A stretch of 64,000 nucleotides of DNA from Zhengitettix transpicula (Eukaryota > Arthropoda > Insecta > Orthoptera > Tetrigidae): positions 65,772,139-65,836,138 of the forward strand of contig CM073595.1 in the NCBI GenBank assembly GCA_037074705.1, in the 5' to 3' direction. Both the position numbers and the translations under genes were made by a program. Within the stretch, counting starts at the first letter, position 1, and each line of letters starts with the position of its first letter. The notes below the pieces were generated by a model that was not told the origin of the DNA, ran no database searches, and saw nothing but the letters and a program-made list of their open reading frames with translations. This document shows positions 46,709 to 58,100 of this stretch, in pieces.

Positions 46709-49700
46709 AATAGTTTACCGTGTCATTTGGTCCCACAACTCTCATCAATTGTCCTCTGTGGCCAGCTTCAGTCTTTTCAGTCGTGAGGACCTTTGTCGAA
46801 TCCAAAAATTTGAGTCCAGGCAAACGGTACACAACATAATAGCTAAAAAAATAAATTAACTGGTAAATAAAATCCAACTTAAATTCAGTTCTAATGAAAA
46901 CTGTGAAAATGCAGAAGTAATAGAATCACACATTAAATATTAAAGTAAAATATAATTCGGTGAGAAGTCTTCATTCTGTGTGGACATACATTCTGGTTAT
47001 GAGGGACAAGGAAGGAATGGGCAGAGACCTGGAGACTTACCAGGGATGATCCATATGGTGGAAACGTGTGCGAACCATGGGCCACAGCAGTGAACATATA
47101 TATTAATTTGTGCATTTATTAGTTTGTTTAAAAGTGTCCTGCTTATAATTGAAGGTGTTAACAAAATCTAGGTCCTGTAACACTGGAAGAGAATGTCCAA
47201 TGTAGAACATGCATGAATAGTTGTAGAGGTGGGAAAGCAGATATCTATTACTTAACAGTATGTATATGGTAGAAAAGATTGATTACAAATACTTTCAGAT
47301 AATGACTCAGCCAACAAGAAGGAGAATTAGCAAATTAAAAAGAATAAATCGCATGGTTCAGATGACACCTCCACAGAAATAATTAAATGTGGTGAGGGGG
47401 CAATTATTCTGTACTTAATAAGGCTATTTGTAATATCAAAAATTCACAATCTGTAAAAAATTAAATTAAAGTGAAGTATTAATATAGTTTATCACTATAA
47501 TTAATCTCTACTTTGAGGTATAATTCTAGTTTTCCTTTTCTGGAAAGAACAATATTATTATATTTACATGCTGTCTTTTTCAAAATTGCTTTTCAATTAA
47601 TATATTTTTATAATTTAAATACTGTCCTTACATCCAGCCTATTTATTAAAATAAACTATTTAGTCAATATAGACACAGTGTAGACTATAACATTTTAATA
47701 GTTTTTTGTAATTATAGGTGCATATAGCAATATGGTATTTTGATATTACAAAGTAGAAACATTAAAACTCTGTTGTAATTAACTCATTACCGATATCGTT
47801 GATAGTCACTTTCATCTTTATCCATATCAGAAAGTTGATTAGGACATGCGGCATTTCCTAACAAACTGAGGTATGTTAAATTTGGCAAGTTGTTACATAA
47901 CTGGTTGAGTAGAGATTCTAGGTTTTGTATCTGAAACCAACCAAAACAAAGATGCTTTAGATGCAATTGTATTGAAAAAAAAAGATTTCTAAATAAATAC
48001 AAAGCTAATTGTGATCTCTTTGAACCATCATTCATATGAAATAAACAAACTTTTAAATTAATAATATGTAATGGCATATCTTAATCATAAATGGAATAAA
48101 TTTTCTCCTGTTCCATTACTAACAAGCAGAGTTTAACAAGATCCAAAATTCTTAAGTGAATCAGCAAACAACAGACAACTTAATTATGACACAAATCTTG
48201 AGTAATCCAAAAATAAAACATTTACAAATTATTGTAATTTAGGATAGGGAACAAAATCACTATAACTATAACAAATCAATTTGGTACTCTGTGTACACTG
48301 TAATGATCAGAACAACAAATAAATTGTGATAATGACATCAATTTATATCTTTACATTTATTTTTCATTATTTGTGCTATAGATAAACATTCATTGATGCT
48401 AATTTAGTGTTTATTTACAGAACTAGAAAAAAAATTGACTCCAAAAAACAGAAGTAAAAAACTTTGACAACAGTCACTCTGGTAGTAATAACCAAATTAT
48501 AAACTAACCACATAACTTCCAAGAAAAATTTTATGATATGCAAGTAGATATCCATGGATAAATATGAAGTGTGCTTTTAATTCATTTATCTAGACTAATT
48601 TCTCATTTCTTTCATCAGGTTAAGTTTCTTTTCATTGCAAACAATTTGGAAAATCGACTGTTGAAAACACTGAAAATAATAAAGCTAATTACTTGCAAAT
48701 ACTCACATTGTTATTATTTAAAGTGAGAGTCTGCAAATGTGGCAAACGAGGTATACAAATATTGTCACTAAAATTGTTGTTGTCCAAAACAAGATGTTGC
48801 AACAGTTGAAACTGATCCACACCTTGAAGTGATGTCAACTGATTGTAACTTAAATCTAAAGCCAAAGCTTGGTGGCTATAACGCTCAACTAAAATTGTGG
48901 GAAGTTTTCTGCAAGTCATGCATACACAAACAAGCTGTAACAGAAGAATAATTTATAATACATCACAAAATATACAATTCCATTAAATTTGTTATGCAGT
49001 TTTGTGTGTTTACGGTAGATCAGTGTGAAATAAGGTAATGATATAAAAATATTAAAATACAACTTTAATGTAGTACCTGTGAGTAACTTCCTGTGATATT
49101 GCTGCTATGTTTGGCAAAATAAACATGGAGTTGAATTGACGGGATTTTCATGTGCACTTGAGCATTTGACATTTTTCCAAAAACATTTTCCTGATTTGAT
49201 TCAAACATCTTCTAACACACTAACAGTATAAGTCAATGAAAGAAAACACAAGGAACATTCTGTGCTACCCACAGAATAAAGCTCAGACAGCTGGGCAACA
49301 CGCCACAGAAACCGGATCAATACTGACACACTTATGTAACACTACAATCATGGAGAGTAATTCCAGGATAAGGTTTATATAAATAGACAAATAAAATATC
49401 ACTTGAGATCTCATCACAAATATAACAAATAATTTATATATCAAAACAATAATACTAATTTAACTTAGCAATAAATGCTTTTTTTATTAAATGCCTATAA
49501 GTAAAAAATTTACAGTAAACACAAACCAGAGATGCAAGCAATGAAAAATTCAAACTGATCTTGTTTTGATTGAGGTCAGCAGTAATCTATATATTGGGCC
49601 CATAAATATAGGTTTTTGAGGAACCAATCAACATTCTGTAAACCATTCTCTAAGTCACTATATATTTTCATGCTAAAAGGCTGTAGTGTAACGACAAAAA

Positions 49701-50986
49701 CAGAGTTTGAACAGGAACAAACAATTGGCCCACCTGAAGGTGGATTTGTGTATCCTGATAGTGCTTACTACCTACATCCGGCATTGTGACACAAATATGG
49801 AAGCATAAATCATAAACACAAAAAAAATCAGGCAATGAATCACAAATTGTGATGACTGACATCTCATCCACATAAGTCTCGACACACATTGTTCCAACAA
49901 TTATATTTTTGAAATTTTCTGACAATGTTGTTATTACACTTGCAGACATTTTTTCTGGTATTCTTTAGTATTAAGAGATGGAAAGAATAGTAAGACAAGA
50001 ATTGAGCAAAATAAAACAATAAATAATGTGTAAGAAAGGGAGAGATAGATTGTTCAAAGTGAAAGAAGAAAGACATTCCAACATTTTGAAAAGCACGAAA
50101 GCTGTTAGTTTTCAGGATTGGGGATGAAAACTTTTTAATTTGTGCAAGACACTGACAGAGCTTTTCACAGCTGAATTGAGAATAGAACTACACAAATTTA
50201 CAGTCAGTATATGACCAAATTTAAATTTCAGTGTGGTCTCTTTGAATTCATTTTCAGAATTATGGGGTTATGAAAAGATATGATGTCACCTCATGCATGC
50301 TCAGAAAGTTTGGAACTCTGTTATTTCTCCCGATGCAGTTATCTGCATTCATTAATTATTATGAGCACACCCTTTTCTGTCTATGTATGTTCAGCCCCAT
50401 AGAATTTTTTAGTATATAAATGAAAAGGAGAGAGGGGGATGAAAGAAATACTAAAAATTTCCTGCCTTATTTTGTGTCAAGAAACATTATATCAATAAAC
50501 CACTTTCATTCTTGTATACATGTTGCACAACTTTTTAGTATTTTAATATTTCAATAAGACTGCAATTGAGGACTGCAAATATTTCATGAGATACATTCAC
50601 AGAAATATTTAGAAAATTTGTAAACCAAAATAAAAAAGATTAAAAAAGGATTTAAATATAAATTTACATTATGAATTAACACAATATTTCCTGTATACTA
50701 AAGTTACAATACAGTTATTTCTAAAACCTTTATAAATGCAATTTTCTAATAATTGCAAGGCATTATTGAAACATACAATATACTACCACTAAGGCCGATA
50801 ATTATTCAATCAACTAAACCAATGTATAATTATTCAATATCAACTCAACCAATGTAATAAATATTTAATATAATGCAATTCTGTAAAATAATAAGTAATT
50901 ACCCTTTTATTACTTTGATTAAACACATAAGAACATTTCCCACATTCACACTCAACCATATGTGGAGTTAATCCATTATTTTCCAT
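45633..50986 (-). CDS. LRMDA: Leucine-rich repeat protein, LRMDA / C10orf11 homologue (6 exons)
   Basis: Coding exons in transcript order: 50986-50903, 48934-48707, 47930-47791, 46842-46719, 46340-46253, 45712-45633. All have GT-AG borders and consistent phases, giving 744 nt (247 codons plus TAG). LRR units are visible as LDLSYNQLTSL, LVLDNNNFSDN, LTLNNNN-IQNL and LSLLGN. They are followed by the C-terminal cap NAACPNQLSDMDKDESDY, then YRLPGLKFLDSTKV. The end, GAYGKCRYRYSGKHSEGNRF then IRNNDL, matches the conserved C-terminus of vertebrate LRMDA (leucine-rich melanocyte differentiation-associated). Vertebrate LRMDA acts in melanocyte differentiation and pigment trafficking; the insect role is unknown. 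I chose ATG 50986-50984 because it is the only Met in the first in-frame exon that gives CECGKCSYVFNQSNKR. Whether the protein starts further upstream is unresolved. Confidence 0.85.
46653..46706. repeat. (TA)n microsatellite
   Basis: About 26 TA units just downstream of the donor of LRMDA-like exon 46719-46842 (minus strand), only about 12 bp from the exon edge. Confidence 0.95.
47331..47429 (+). mobile_element. Decayed LINE reverse transcriptase fragment (N-terminal RT motif)
   Basis: One frame reads KKNKSHGSDDTSTEIIKCGE, matching the start of LINE reverse transcriptases (KxxKSPGxDxxxxEIIK, usually followed by GG). It lies antisense within the intron between LRMDA-like exons 46719-46842 and 47791-47930. 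It is only about 33 codons long and carries no catalytic residues. It may come from the same LINE type as the fragment at 3.7 kb, which covers a later part of the protein. Confidence 0.65.
48935..50902 (-). other. LRMDA-like gene intron, no gene seen
   Basis: Intron of about 2 kb between the first and second resolved coding exons. Sequence is AT-rich. I found no transposon remnant, RNA gene or extra exon. Short open frames around 49.7-50.1 kb on the minus strand show no recognisable features and have no good splice borders. Confidence 0.6.
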
Positions 50987-52739
50987 AATTAATGATTTTA
51001 TGGTTACCTAGAAGAGCAAAATAAATTTTAATTTAACACACATCATTGTACTTAAACAATTTGCATATAATATCTGGGTATAGTGTTAATGGGTGGAATG
51101 TGATAAGAGTAGCAATTTTTAAATGAAAATATTCATTTTCATAAACTGGAATGACAGACAATAATAATTTGAAAATTGCAAACACTTATATTATTAATTT
51201 ATCACAAAAATAATTAAAGAGAGTTACCAAGGAAGCTATTATTTCATACATTTAAAGAGAAATTCTTCACAAGCAACAAAATTAATTATTTCTGAATAAA
51301 TTTGGACACTATGAGCTTTATGTTTACCTGTGACCCTATTCTGGAATTGAATAGTATAAATTAAGAGAAACTGTTAGGCACCTTACATTTTCATTTTATT
51401 TTTCTACCACTTACAATTTTTGGTACTACATAAAAATAAAATGACTTACCAAACAAAATAAACACCAAGAACATGTGAAATAAACACAATGAAAACTGCC
51501 ATAAAATTAGTTTAAAAAATCAATTAATTCACTGAACATGAGAAAATTTTCGAAAAATAAAACTTAAGGAAAACCATAATATATTGTCGCCAAACAGTGT
51601 CACACATGAACAATGCCCAGTATGTTTGTGCCAGAAAAATTGAAGGAAGGACATGATTCATGAATAGATATAAGTGGGACTTAATATAAACAAGTAAAGA
51701 GAGAGACAACCTTCACCCACAGAATTTATCAGATGACCTCACATAGCCCTGATCCCAAACTTCCTGCACCAAAGTAAACAACATGCCTACATATATCAAA
51801 ATGGAAGAGAGTATGAGTTTAGATGTACACATGTATGGAATAAATAAACGTGTGTGCTATATCTGCAATACCAACTTTGATCTAATCCATCCAAAAAAAT
51901 TATTTGAAAATCAAGAAAAGAAAGAGGAATTAAAAAATTACATTTATTGAAAAAAAAAGTGAATTAAGACGACATAGTATTAATTATGTACCAAGACAAA
52001 AATACATGTGTAAATTAAATTGTTCCTTAGTACGATTTTTAGCTTGGGTACTGCCAAAAATTAGTGTACCCTTGGCAGGAGTACATATTACAATATTGCA
52101 TATTATGTCTTACCCTATCATGAATTTAAAATTCAATAACAATACTTTTAATGTGTTTGTATAAAGACTTAATAGCTATTTTAATGTTAGGACAAGGCAT
52201 CCATAAAATGAGTAAAGTGGTTTGGAAAAAATTACAGACAATAAAGTTTCTTTATGTAGTTTATAAATAATTCACAAATATATAGGATAGAAAAATACCT
52301 CAAATCAAGCCAGCCAAGATAAAAATGTTTCACAAATGTACACAGTCAAATGATCATGTCCAAGGAATTTGAGCCAGGACCAGTCTCCAACGACTGAATT
52401 CGTTGACTTGAATAAATCCTGCTATCATAAATAAGCTATCAGTAATGACAGTGATAAAGTTACAAGATGCCATACAAGTATTCAAGGATGGCAGACATAT
52501 CATATGAGGAAATGAGCTATCACCTCAATTATCCACAATAATACTCAACTAAATGTCTCAGAAATTAAGCTGGGAATATGGACTAAAAAAATTGGAGAAC
52601 ATGTACCTCAATAATATAGTGAAATTATGTAAAATTCCTCCATTTACGGATAATATCCAGGATTCTAAGACCCCTGTAAAAAGAATTATGCTATTCTCTC
52701 TAAATTACGGAGATACACAATTAAATTTTGACCATCAAT

Positions 52740-52935
52740 TACGTGCCGGGCCGGCACTCAGTTCAGACCCTCTCTCCTCACTGAAAGGTTCAGGTCCTCG
52801 AAAATTTGCAATATTCCCACCTCAGCCAGGCTGGACCAATTATTGATTTCAGGTGGTTGACTTCGCTGTCTCTCTTTCCTATGTAATGTGTTATTAATTT
52901 TACCTCGTCACATTTTCCTTATGTTATATATATAA
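52740..52935 (+). repeat. Repeat-family copy in the LRMDA-like intron
   Basis: Has ACTGAAAGGTTCAGGTCCTC directly followed by GAAAATTTG, then GATTTCAG|GTGGTTGAC, CTGTCTCTCTTTCCTATG, TTTTACCTCGTCACATTTTC and a (TA)n end. It is the only family member seen outside the fs(1)h introns. Confidence 0.65.
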
Positions 52936-53865
52936 ATCAATGCCTTTCCCTGACATACCAATTAACATCAATGAAAAGGAATTATATAAATTTTACATCC
53001 TTACTGACAATTGAGTAATTGATCCACATTAAACGTATAACGAAGATAAAATCGGTTTACCTAAGATTTACCTACTTACCAACAATTTTAGAAATTTCAG
53101 TAAACCGATTAATTTTGAATCACATTGTTAGGTTTAAGAAAATAAGAGCACTTCACATGTGTGTCATTAGAATATTTTCGCTTTCATCTCATACTGATGT
53201 TTTAATATTAAATTTTGTTCTGTAAACAAGTTAACTCTGAATACCCCATTAACAATTATCACGTCAAAATAAAAACCTAGCAGTAATTAATTCAGACAAA
53301 CAAAAAATAAACACGTGATTGAAAAATGACATAACGAAGGAAGTCAAAGATGTTGACAGTAGAATGAAAATAATAGATCGAGATTCTTCCGGGTTATTAA
53401 TTACTTAACCAAGATATTTATGTGGTGTGTTGGGCTGAAGGAAGAATGAAAGCGACAGTTTGAATCTATTCGTCTTCATGGAAGGAGGGAAGAAATAGAA
53501 AATGCATATATACGTGGACCTTAATGCAGTATATGCCTACAGATTGACTGCGTACCAACATTAGGATGGTCACTTTCCAGGTTTTGTTTAATTTACTTCA
53601 TAACGCTTTAAAGCAAATTAAGCAGTACCGCAACATTTATCTTATTGAATTAAAAATTAATTTTTCCGTAAACTCAATATTAATTATCTATTAAATATAT
53701 TATACAGTATACACACATTATAAAACAAGCGAGTATTGCTTGACTAACACCAGGAAACAAATAACTTGTAGTGATTATTCGTCACATACTGTCTATTAAC
53801 ATAAATGGGTACAGAAAATGCAGGATATAACGGCGGAGCTGATTGGGAGCGCAGAATGTACTCAC

Positions 53866-53995
53866 GTAATTTTGTTTGATCTTGACGTCCACGAAACTTG
53901 TCCAATAGTTTGTACTTCCAGATTAATTCGTCGATCGTAATGACAGGGATTTGTAGCGAGCTATCAGAACCAAATACTTTTAATATAATCGTCAT
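53866..53995 (-). CDS. Possible 5' coding exon or upstream ORF of the LRMDA-like gene
   Basis: A minus-strand ATG at 53995 opens 43 codons beginning MTIILKVFGSDSSLQIPV, then a strong donor (TTAC|GTGAGT) at 53865. The alternating hydrophobic pattern resembles the first strands of a ubiquitin-like beta-grasp fold, but I do not recognise the family. The exon ends in phase 1. The next resolved exon, extended to its acceptor at 51007, must be read in phase 0, and direct joining gives a stop after about ten codons. Either a small exon is missing between them, or this is an upstream ORF in the 5' leader, or it belongs to another transcript. Confidence 0.4.
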
Positions 53996-54459
53996 CTGCT
54001 TTCAATTTCCTTAACCTAGGTAAACATTAAAATTTATGCATTAAGAGATGCTACTGCATGATCGAGAATAGTATTTTTCTAACTTCGGTTACGATACCCG
54101 AAATTATTAGCGTAACAATTCTGAACTGTTCTTATACAGCAGACCACGAAAGTATTTTTCCTTCGTACATATTTTAAATAATCTTAATTTTAGGAACAAG
54201 CCACGCATGATGGCACTCTTGTATGTGCTCACCAGCCCATAAAACCGAAAGGAGGTAGTATGTTGAGCTTTGCGTGGAGTGCAAGTAGGTGCAATGAGCA
54301 TTTGTATTTCTCAAGAGTGGTCCTACGCCGACCCGTGGGTATCACTGAGACGGTTTAAAACACAGTTATTATATTTCTGCACTAGCACATGAGCACACAT
54401 GGACCAGCCGCCACTGCAACAGACTTTTATGATGTCCGTAGCAAACTTGTGCTCAGATG

Positions 54460-55100
54460 CAAATGCAGCTCCACTACAGATTAGTATTAACTCGTGTTTT
54501 TATGCTGGGGACATTTCCAGAAGCTCTCAAAATAACAAATATTTCACCACTCATCTTTCAACTTATCAGTCAAATTTCTTTTTCCAATATTTTCCCAAAT
54601 CTTTAAAAAAAACATTCACAGGCGAATAGTATGTTTCAAAAAAAATTTGAGTAGTGTCTGCACAAAAACCTGTTTTCGTGACAGGCACATCTATGAATAT
54701 TGCAGGAGTATTTCCAGATCCCTGTAAAAAAATTTATCTACTTATCCTAATAATTTGTTATGTAAACTTGATGTTTATGGTATTTGGAGTAATGCTTTAT
54801 CGTTAATAAAAACCTAATTACAAATACGCAAACATATTTCGCTAGAAAACAAATGTGGCAGAATTAATTTGTTCGACAGGCAGAACATAACCGGTGGAGT
54901 GCTACAGATGTCCGTTTTAGTCCCACTATTTTTTGCATTAGGCATAAACGACTAACCCTCTGAAATCCGACTTGTTTACATTAAGGTGATAACTTTAACC
55001 CATAAATCGATTACTTGTTAAAACGCTTGAATGTGTGGTTCAAATCTAATGTTGTCCCTGAATCTACAAAAGACTAAGTTGGTCAAATTTTTAACGTTAA
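54460..55100 (+). mobile_element. Decayed non-LTR retrotransposon RT between divergent genes
   Basis: Several frames carry pieces in the right order of a reverse transcriptase. GTFPEALKITNISPL lies near 54508, matching the G-FP-LK-AKVIPL motif, and ISQISFFQYFPKSLKKT near 54557 matches RPISLLPxFSKILEK. GGVLQMSVLVPLFFALGIND near 54895 matches GVPQGSVLGPLLFALYINDL. RLNVWFKSN near 55025 matches the WFKANKLSLN block. The catalytic FADD block is not readable. Stops and frameshifts are frequent, so this is an old inactive copy of a Jockey/CR1-type LINE (family assignment uncertain). Confidence 0.75.
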
Positions 55101-57477
55101 CGGGAAATTATTTAGTAGAGAATGGTATATTTTCTGACCACGTACCGTTTCTATTCTTAGAAATAGATGGCGGTTAAAAATTTTATTATCTACTGGTAAT
55201 TAGGCTAAAAAAACCCCTAAATTTTACGGGATATGAAGCCAACCATAAATAAACCCTGAAATGTACACGTTTTTAAGCAACCAATATGATGGCTATTTTT
55301 ATTAAACATAATAGTTTAGAATGAGGAAAAATGGCGAATAGGTTGATGTGTTCGGATTTCTCCATTTTTAATTTATTGTTTATCATAAACTGTAGCTAAC
55401 AATTTTACACAATCTTAACACAGTACAAAACACATTGGTAGTTACAAAATAAAAAAAAAGTATATCATGGAACCATTGCCTAAGCATTTTTTTTAACGTA
55501 TACATATAATTGGTCAATATATTATGGTGATTTTACTTTTTTCTCAAGTATTCGTTCGATTGAAGGATGTAACCTTTATATATGTGATAGTCATTTAGTC
55601 GAGGTTGGGGAAGAGGTGTTGAACATCATCGATGTTGGTACGTAAGTAGTTAGATCCGTATGAATTTTAAGATACTATAACTTTTATGTTTGTATTTAAT
55701 GCTATTTCATTAGTTGACCTAGTCAGCGATGTGTGATCGTGTTATTCACTTGTTTTTTCCTGTCATACGAGTTAACATCAAGTCTGTGATTAGGAATCTC
55801 TGGTCATTACGATTAATCTAAATCCTTTACACTAGTAGTTTACAGAATAATGTGGTGCAGTTATCGTCTAAAGAGAAATTCTCTGTAATCGAACAACTGT
55901 AATCCGTATTCATCTATGCTTGTTTGAGGTATTTGTCATTTGACGTTTTAGATGTTGCTTAACAATTTCCTTGTTTTGTAGTTGATTTATGCAAAATCCT
56001 ATCGAGATCGACATTAATCAAACTTTTTGACATTTATTAATATACTGTGTATAATGTTTCGTTTGAATGAAACATACTTGCTTTAAAATTGTGGTCGTTT
56101 AAGGTAATCATTTTACAGGAACTTAATCCAGTATTTCTAAATTTAATGAATCACCAAATCTTATTCTACATAATTTTTAGGATTCTAAAACGGGCGATTA
56201 TAATTCTTAATATTTGTTGTTATGGTATGTTGGAATGTCAGAAATGTTGCCTCAAGCTCAATTTTTATGTTTATTAAAGTCTTGAATATCTGTCAAAAAC
56301 TAGTTCAAGTTCACTTTTAATTATTGAAGTTAATTATTTTTAATATTTTAATTCTTACAGTGTAACAAACTATAAACCGTAAATCAACCTTAAAAACCAT
56401 GCCATTAGATTTGTGTAATTTTAAATGAAAATTATAAATATTTAAGAACTCAACATGTCAGTGGTATTATTCAATCCAGATGGTAAACTGACTCAATTAT
56501 TTAATAGTAAACCCTCCAATACCAGACAATTGAGAATGTATTTTATTAATACTTATTAAAATTATTTGAGACATGTTTCATTCATTATGTTGACCCTTTT
56601 CAGGCAAATAAAATATAGTGACTGTTTAATCATTAAATTTTATACATAGACTTAAAAATATGACTCAATTTTTTTTAGTTCAGTTCAGATTCATTATTAC
56701 TTATAATGATAATAAAAAAATGTAGCATGTGACTTTTTAAAATACCATATTCTACAAAGAAACCATTTCTGTGAATTTGTGTTAAAGTATTTATATTTAA
56801 CTTCTGAAATATACTTTTTATAATGTGCCAACATTTAAATATTTACTGTTTTCAATTTTGTTTTAATATTGCCTATTTAACCTTCATTCTAGAATGTTGT
56901 GGAAAGTATAACTGACATCAATAAAGAAAAGAAAAATATTATGTTTAAGCACCTAATTTTCATCCTGAAAAGTGCACTCTGGTTGTAGTCAAATAGCTAG
57001 CATGCTATATCAAATAATTTGCTGATAACTTATCATTCCATCTGGTTATGGAAATATCATCTTACGGTTCTCAAATCTCACAAAGATTAGGTGTTCTGTA
57101 TTACTTGGTTTTAATGACTAGTTCACAAAACACACTTACACAGTAATAGTTAAATCAATGTGAAATTAGCATATTTTTTCATACAGTTATTATAACTATT
57201 AAATCAGTATATTACTTAGTTTTTGTATTTATGGAACACCTCTGTACTTCTTTCTTACTGTTTCAGTATTCTGGCTGTATTAAGATTGTTTGTGAACTCA
57301 ATGTTCTTTCTTATGTTACTTATTTAATGATTCAAATGTATTATATTGTTTTCAATTCAAGTATATATAGATAGAAAGCTTTCACAACCCTGAAATCATA
57401 AAGGCCATGGTTAAATTGAATTAAAGTATACCATGTATCAGGTGTAATGGATGGAGAAATTTTGCACCAGATCTTGA

Positions 57478-57556
57478 GTCGACAGGGATAACTCTGCGGT
57501 CAGAGCGATTGCCTGGTAAGCGAGAGGTTCCAGGTTCGATTTCTGGTCCGGTTGAC
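57478..57556 (+). repeat. tRNA-like SINE or tRNA pseudogene
   Basis: Acceptor arms GTCGACA and GGTTGAC pair at six of seven positions (one wobble). A D-arm-like GGATAACTCTGCGGTCAGAG, a plausible anticodon loop CTGGTAA (anticodon GGT, Thr-like) and a T arm CCAG-G-TTCGATT-TCTGG with B box GGTTCGATTTC (57533-57543) follow. The 79 nt length and irregular D-arm spacing argue against a functional gene. A short T run follows. It lies upstream of the SH3 gene's first coding exon. Confidence 0.5.
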
Positions 57557-58100
57557 ATTTTTCCATCCAGATACTTTAAATATAATATATTGTTTTGACA
57601 CAGTTTTATTTTTGACATCAGAGACCTAAATCTATTACAAACCTGTTTTAATGTTAGCTTTTTAATTAAACAGCCTTAATTTGAATGTCAACCTCATTTG
57701 TTAAATTTGCACTAAAAAAAAAAAAATCGTCCATTCTGTCATTTTATGTGAACATTTTTTTATTCATTAAAGACTCAATCTTATGTGAATCACCCAGTCT
57801 ACCTCAATTTATTGCAATTAATACTATTATTTTTTTACAATGTGTTTCACACATTAATAGGCAAACTGAATAAATACATTTTATTAATCTTCCTGTATTG
57901 TTCGCACTTGGCAAAAAAAAATGTATGAACAGATTTTTATTAACTAGATAATTATTCATAACAGATTAAAAGTATTTTTTGTGTACTTAGTTTTTGTAGT
58001 ATTTGTAGTAAATAAAAAGCTTTAAAATTAGTAATTTTTCTTCTAATTAAATGATACATTAATGCAAATAGGAAATTAATTGGTTATCATTCTTTCAGAA

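Larger units (their letters stand above)
54000..58100. other. Divergent intergenic and 5' region
   Basis: Separates the - strand LRMDA-like gene from the + strand SH3 gene. It contains the LINE remnant at 54.46-55.10 kb and a tRNA-derived repeat at 57.48 kb. A good donor, TAC|GTAAGTAG, at 55641/55642 could end an untranslated first exon of the SH3 gene, since the first coding exon is preceded by an acceptor at 58098. No TATA box or initiator could be chosen with confidence in such AT-rich sequence. The rest, 55.7-57.4 kb, shows nothing recognisable. Confidence 0.45.

Noticed and set aside
51226..51490. Possible bridging exon of the LRMDA-like gene
   Set aside because: Good donors occur at 51448 and 51328 (minus strand), but each tested exon gave the wrong phase or an in-frame stop.
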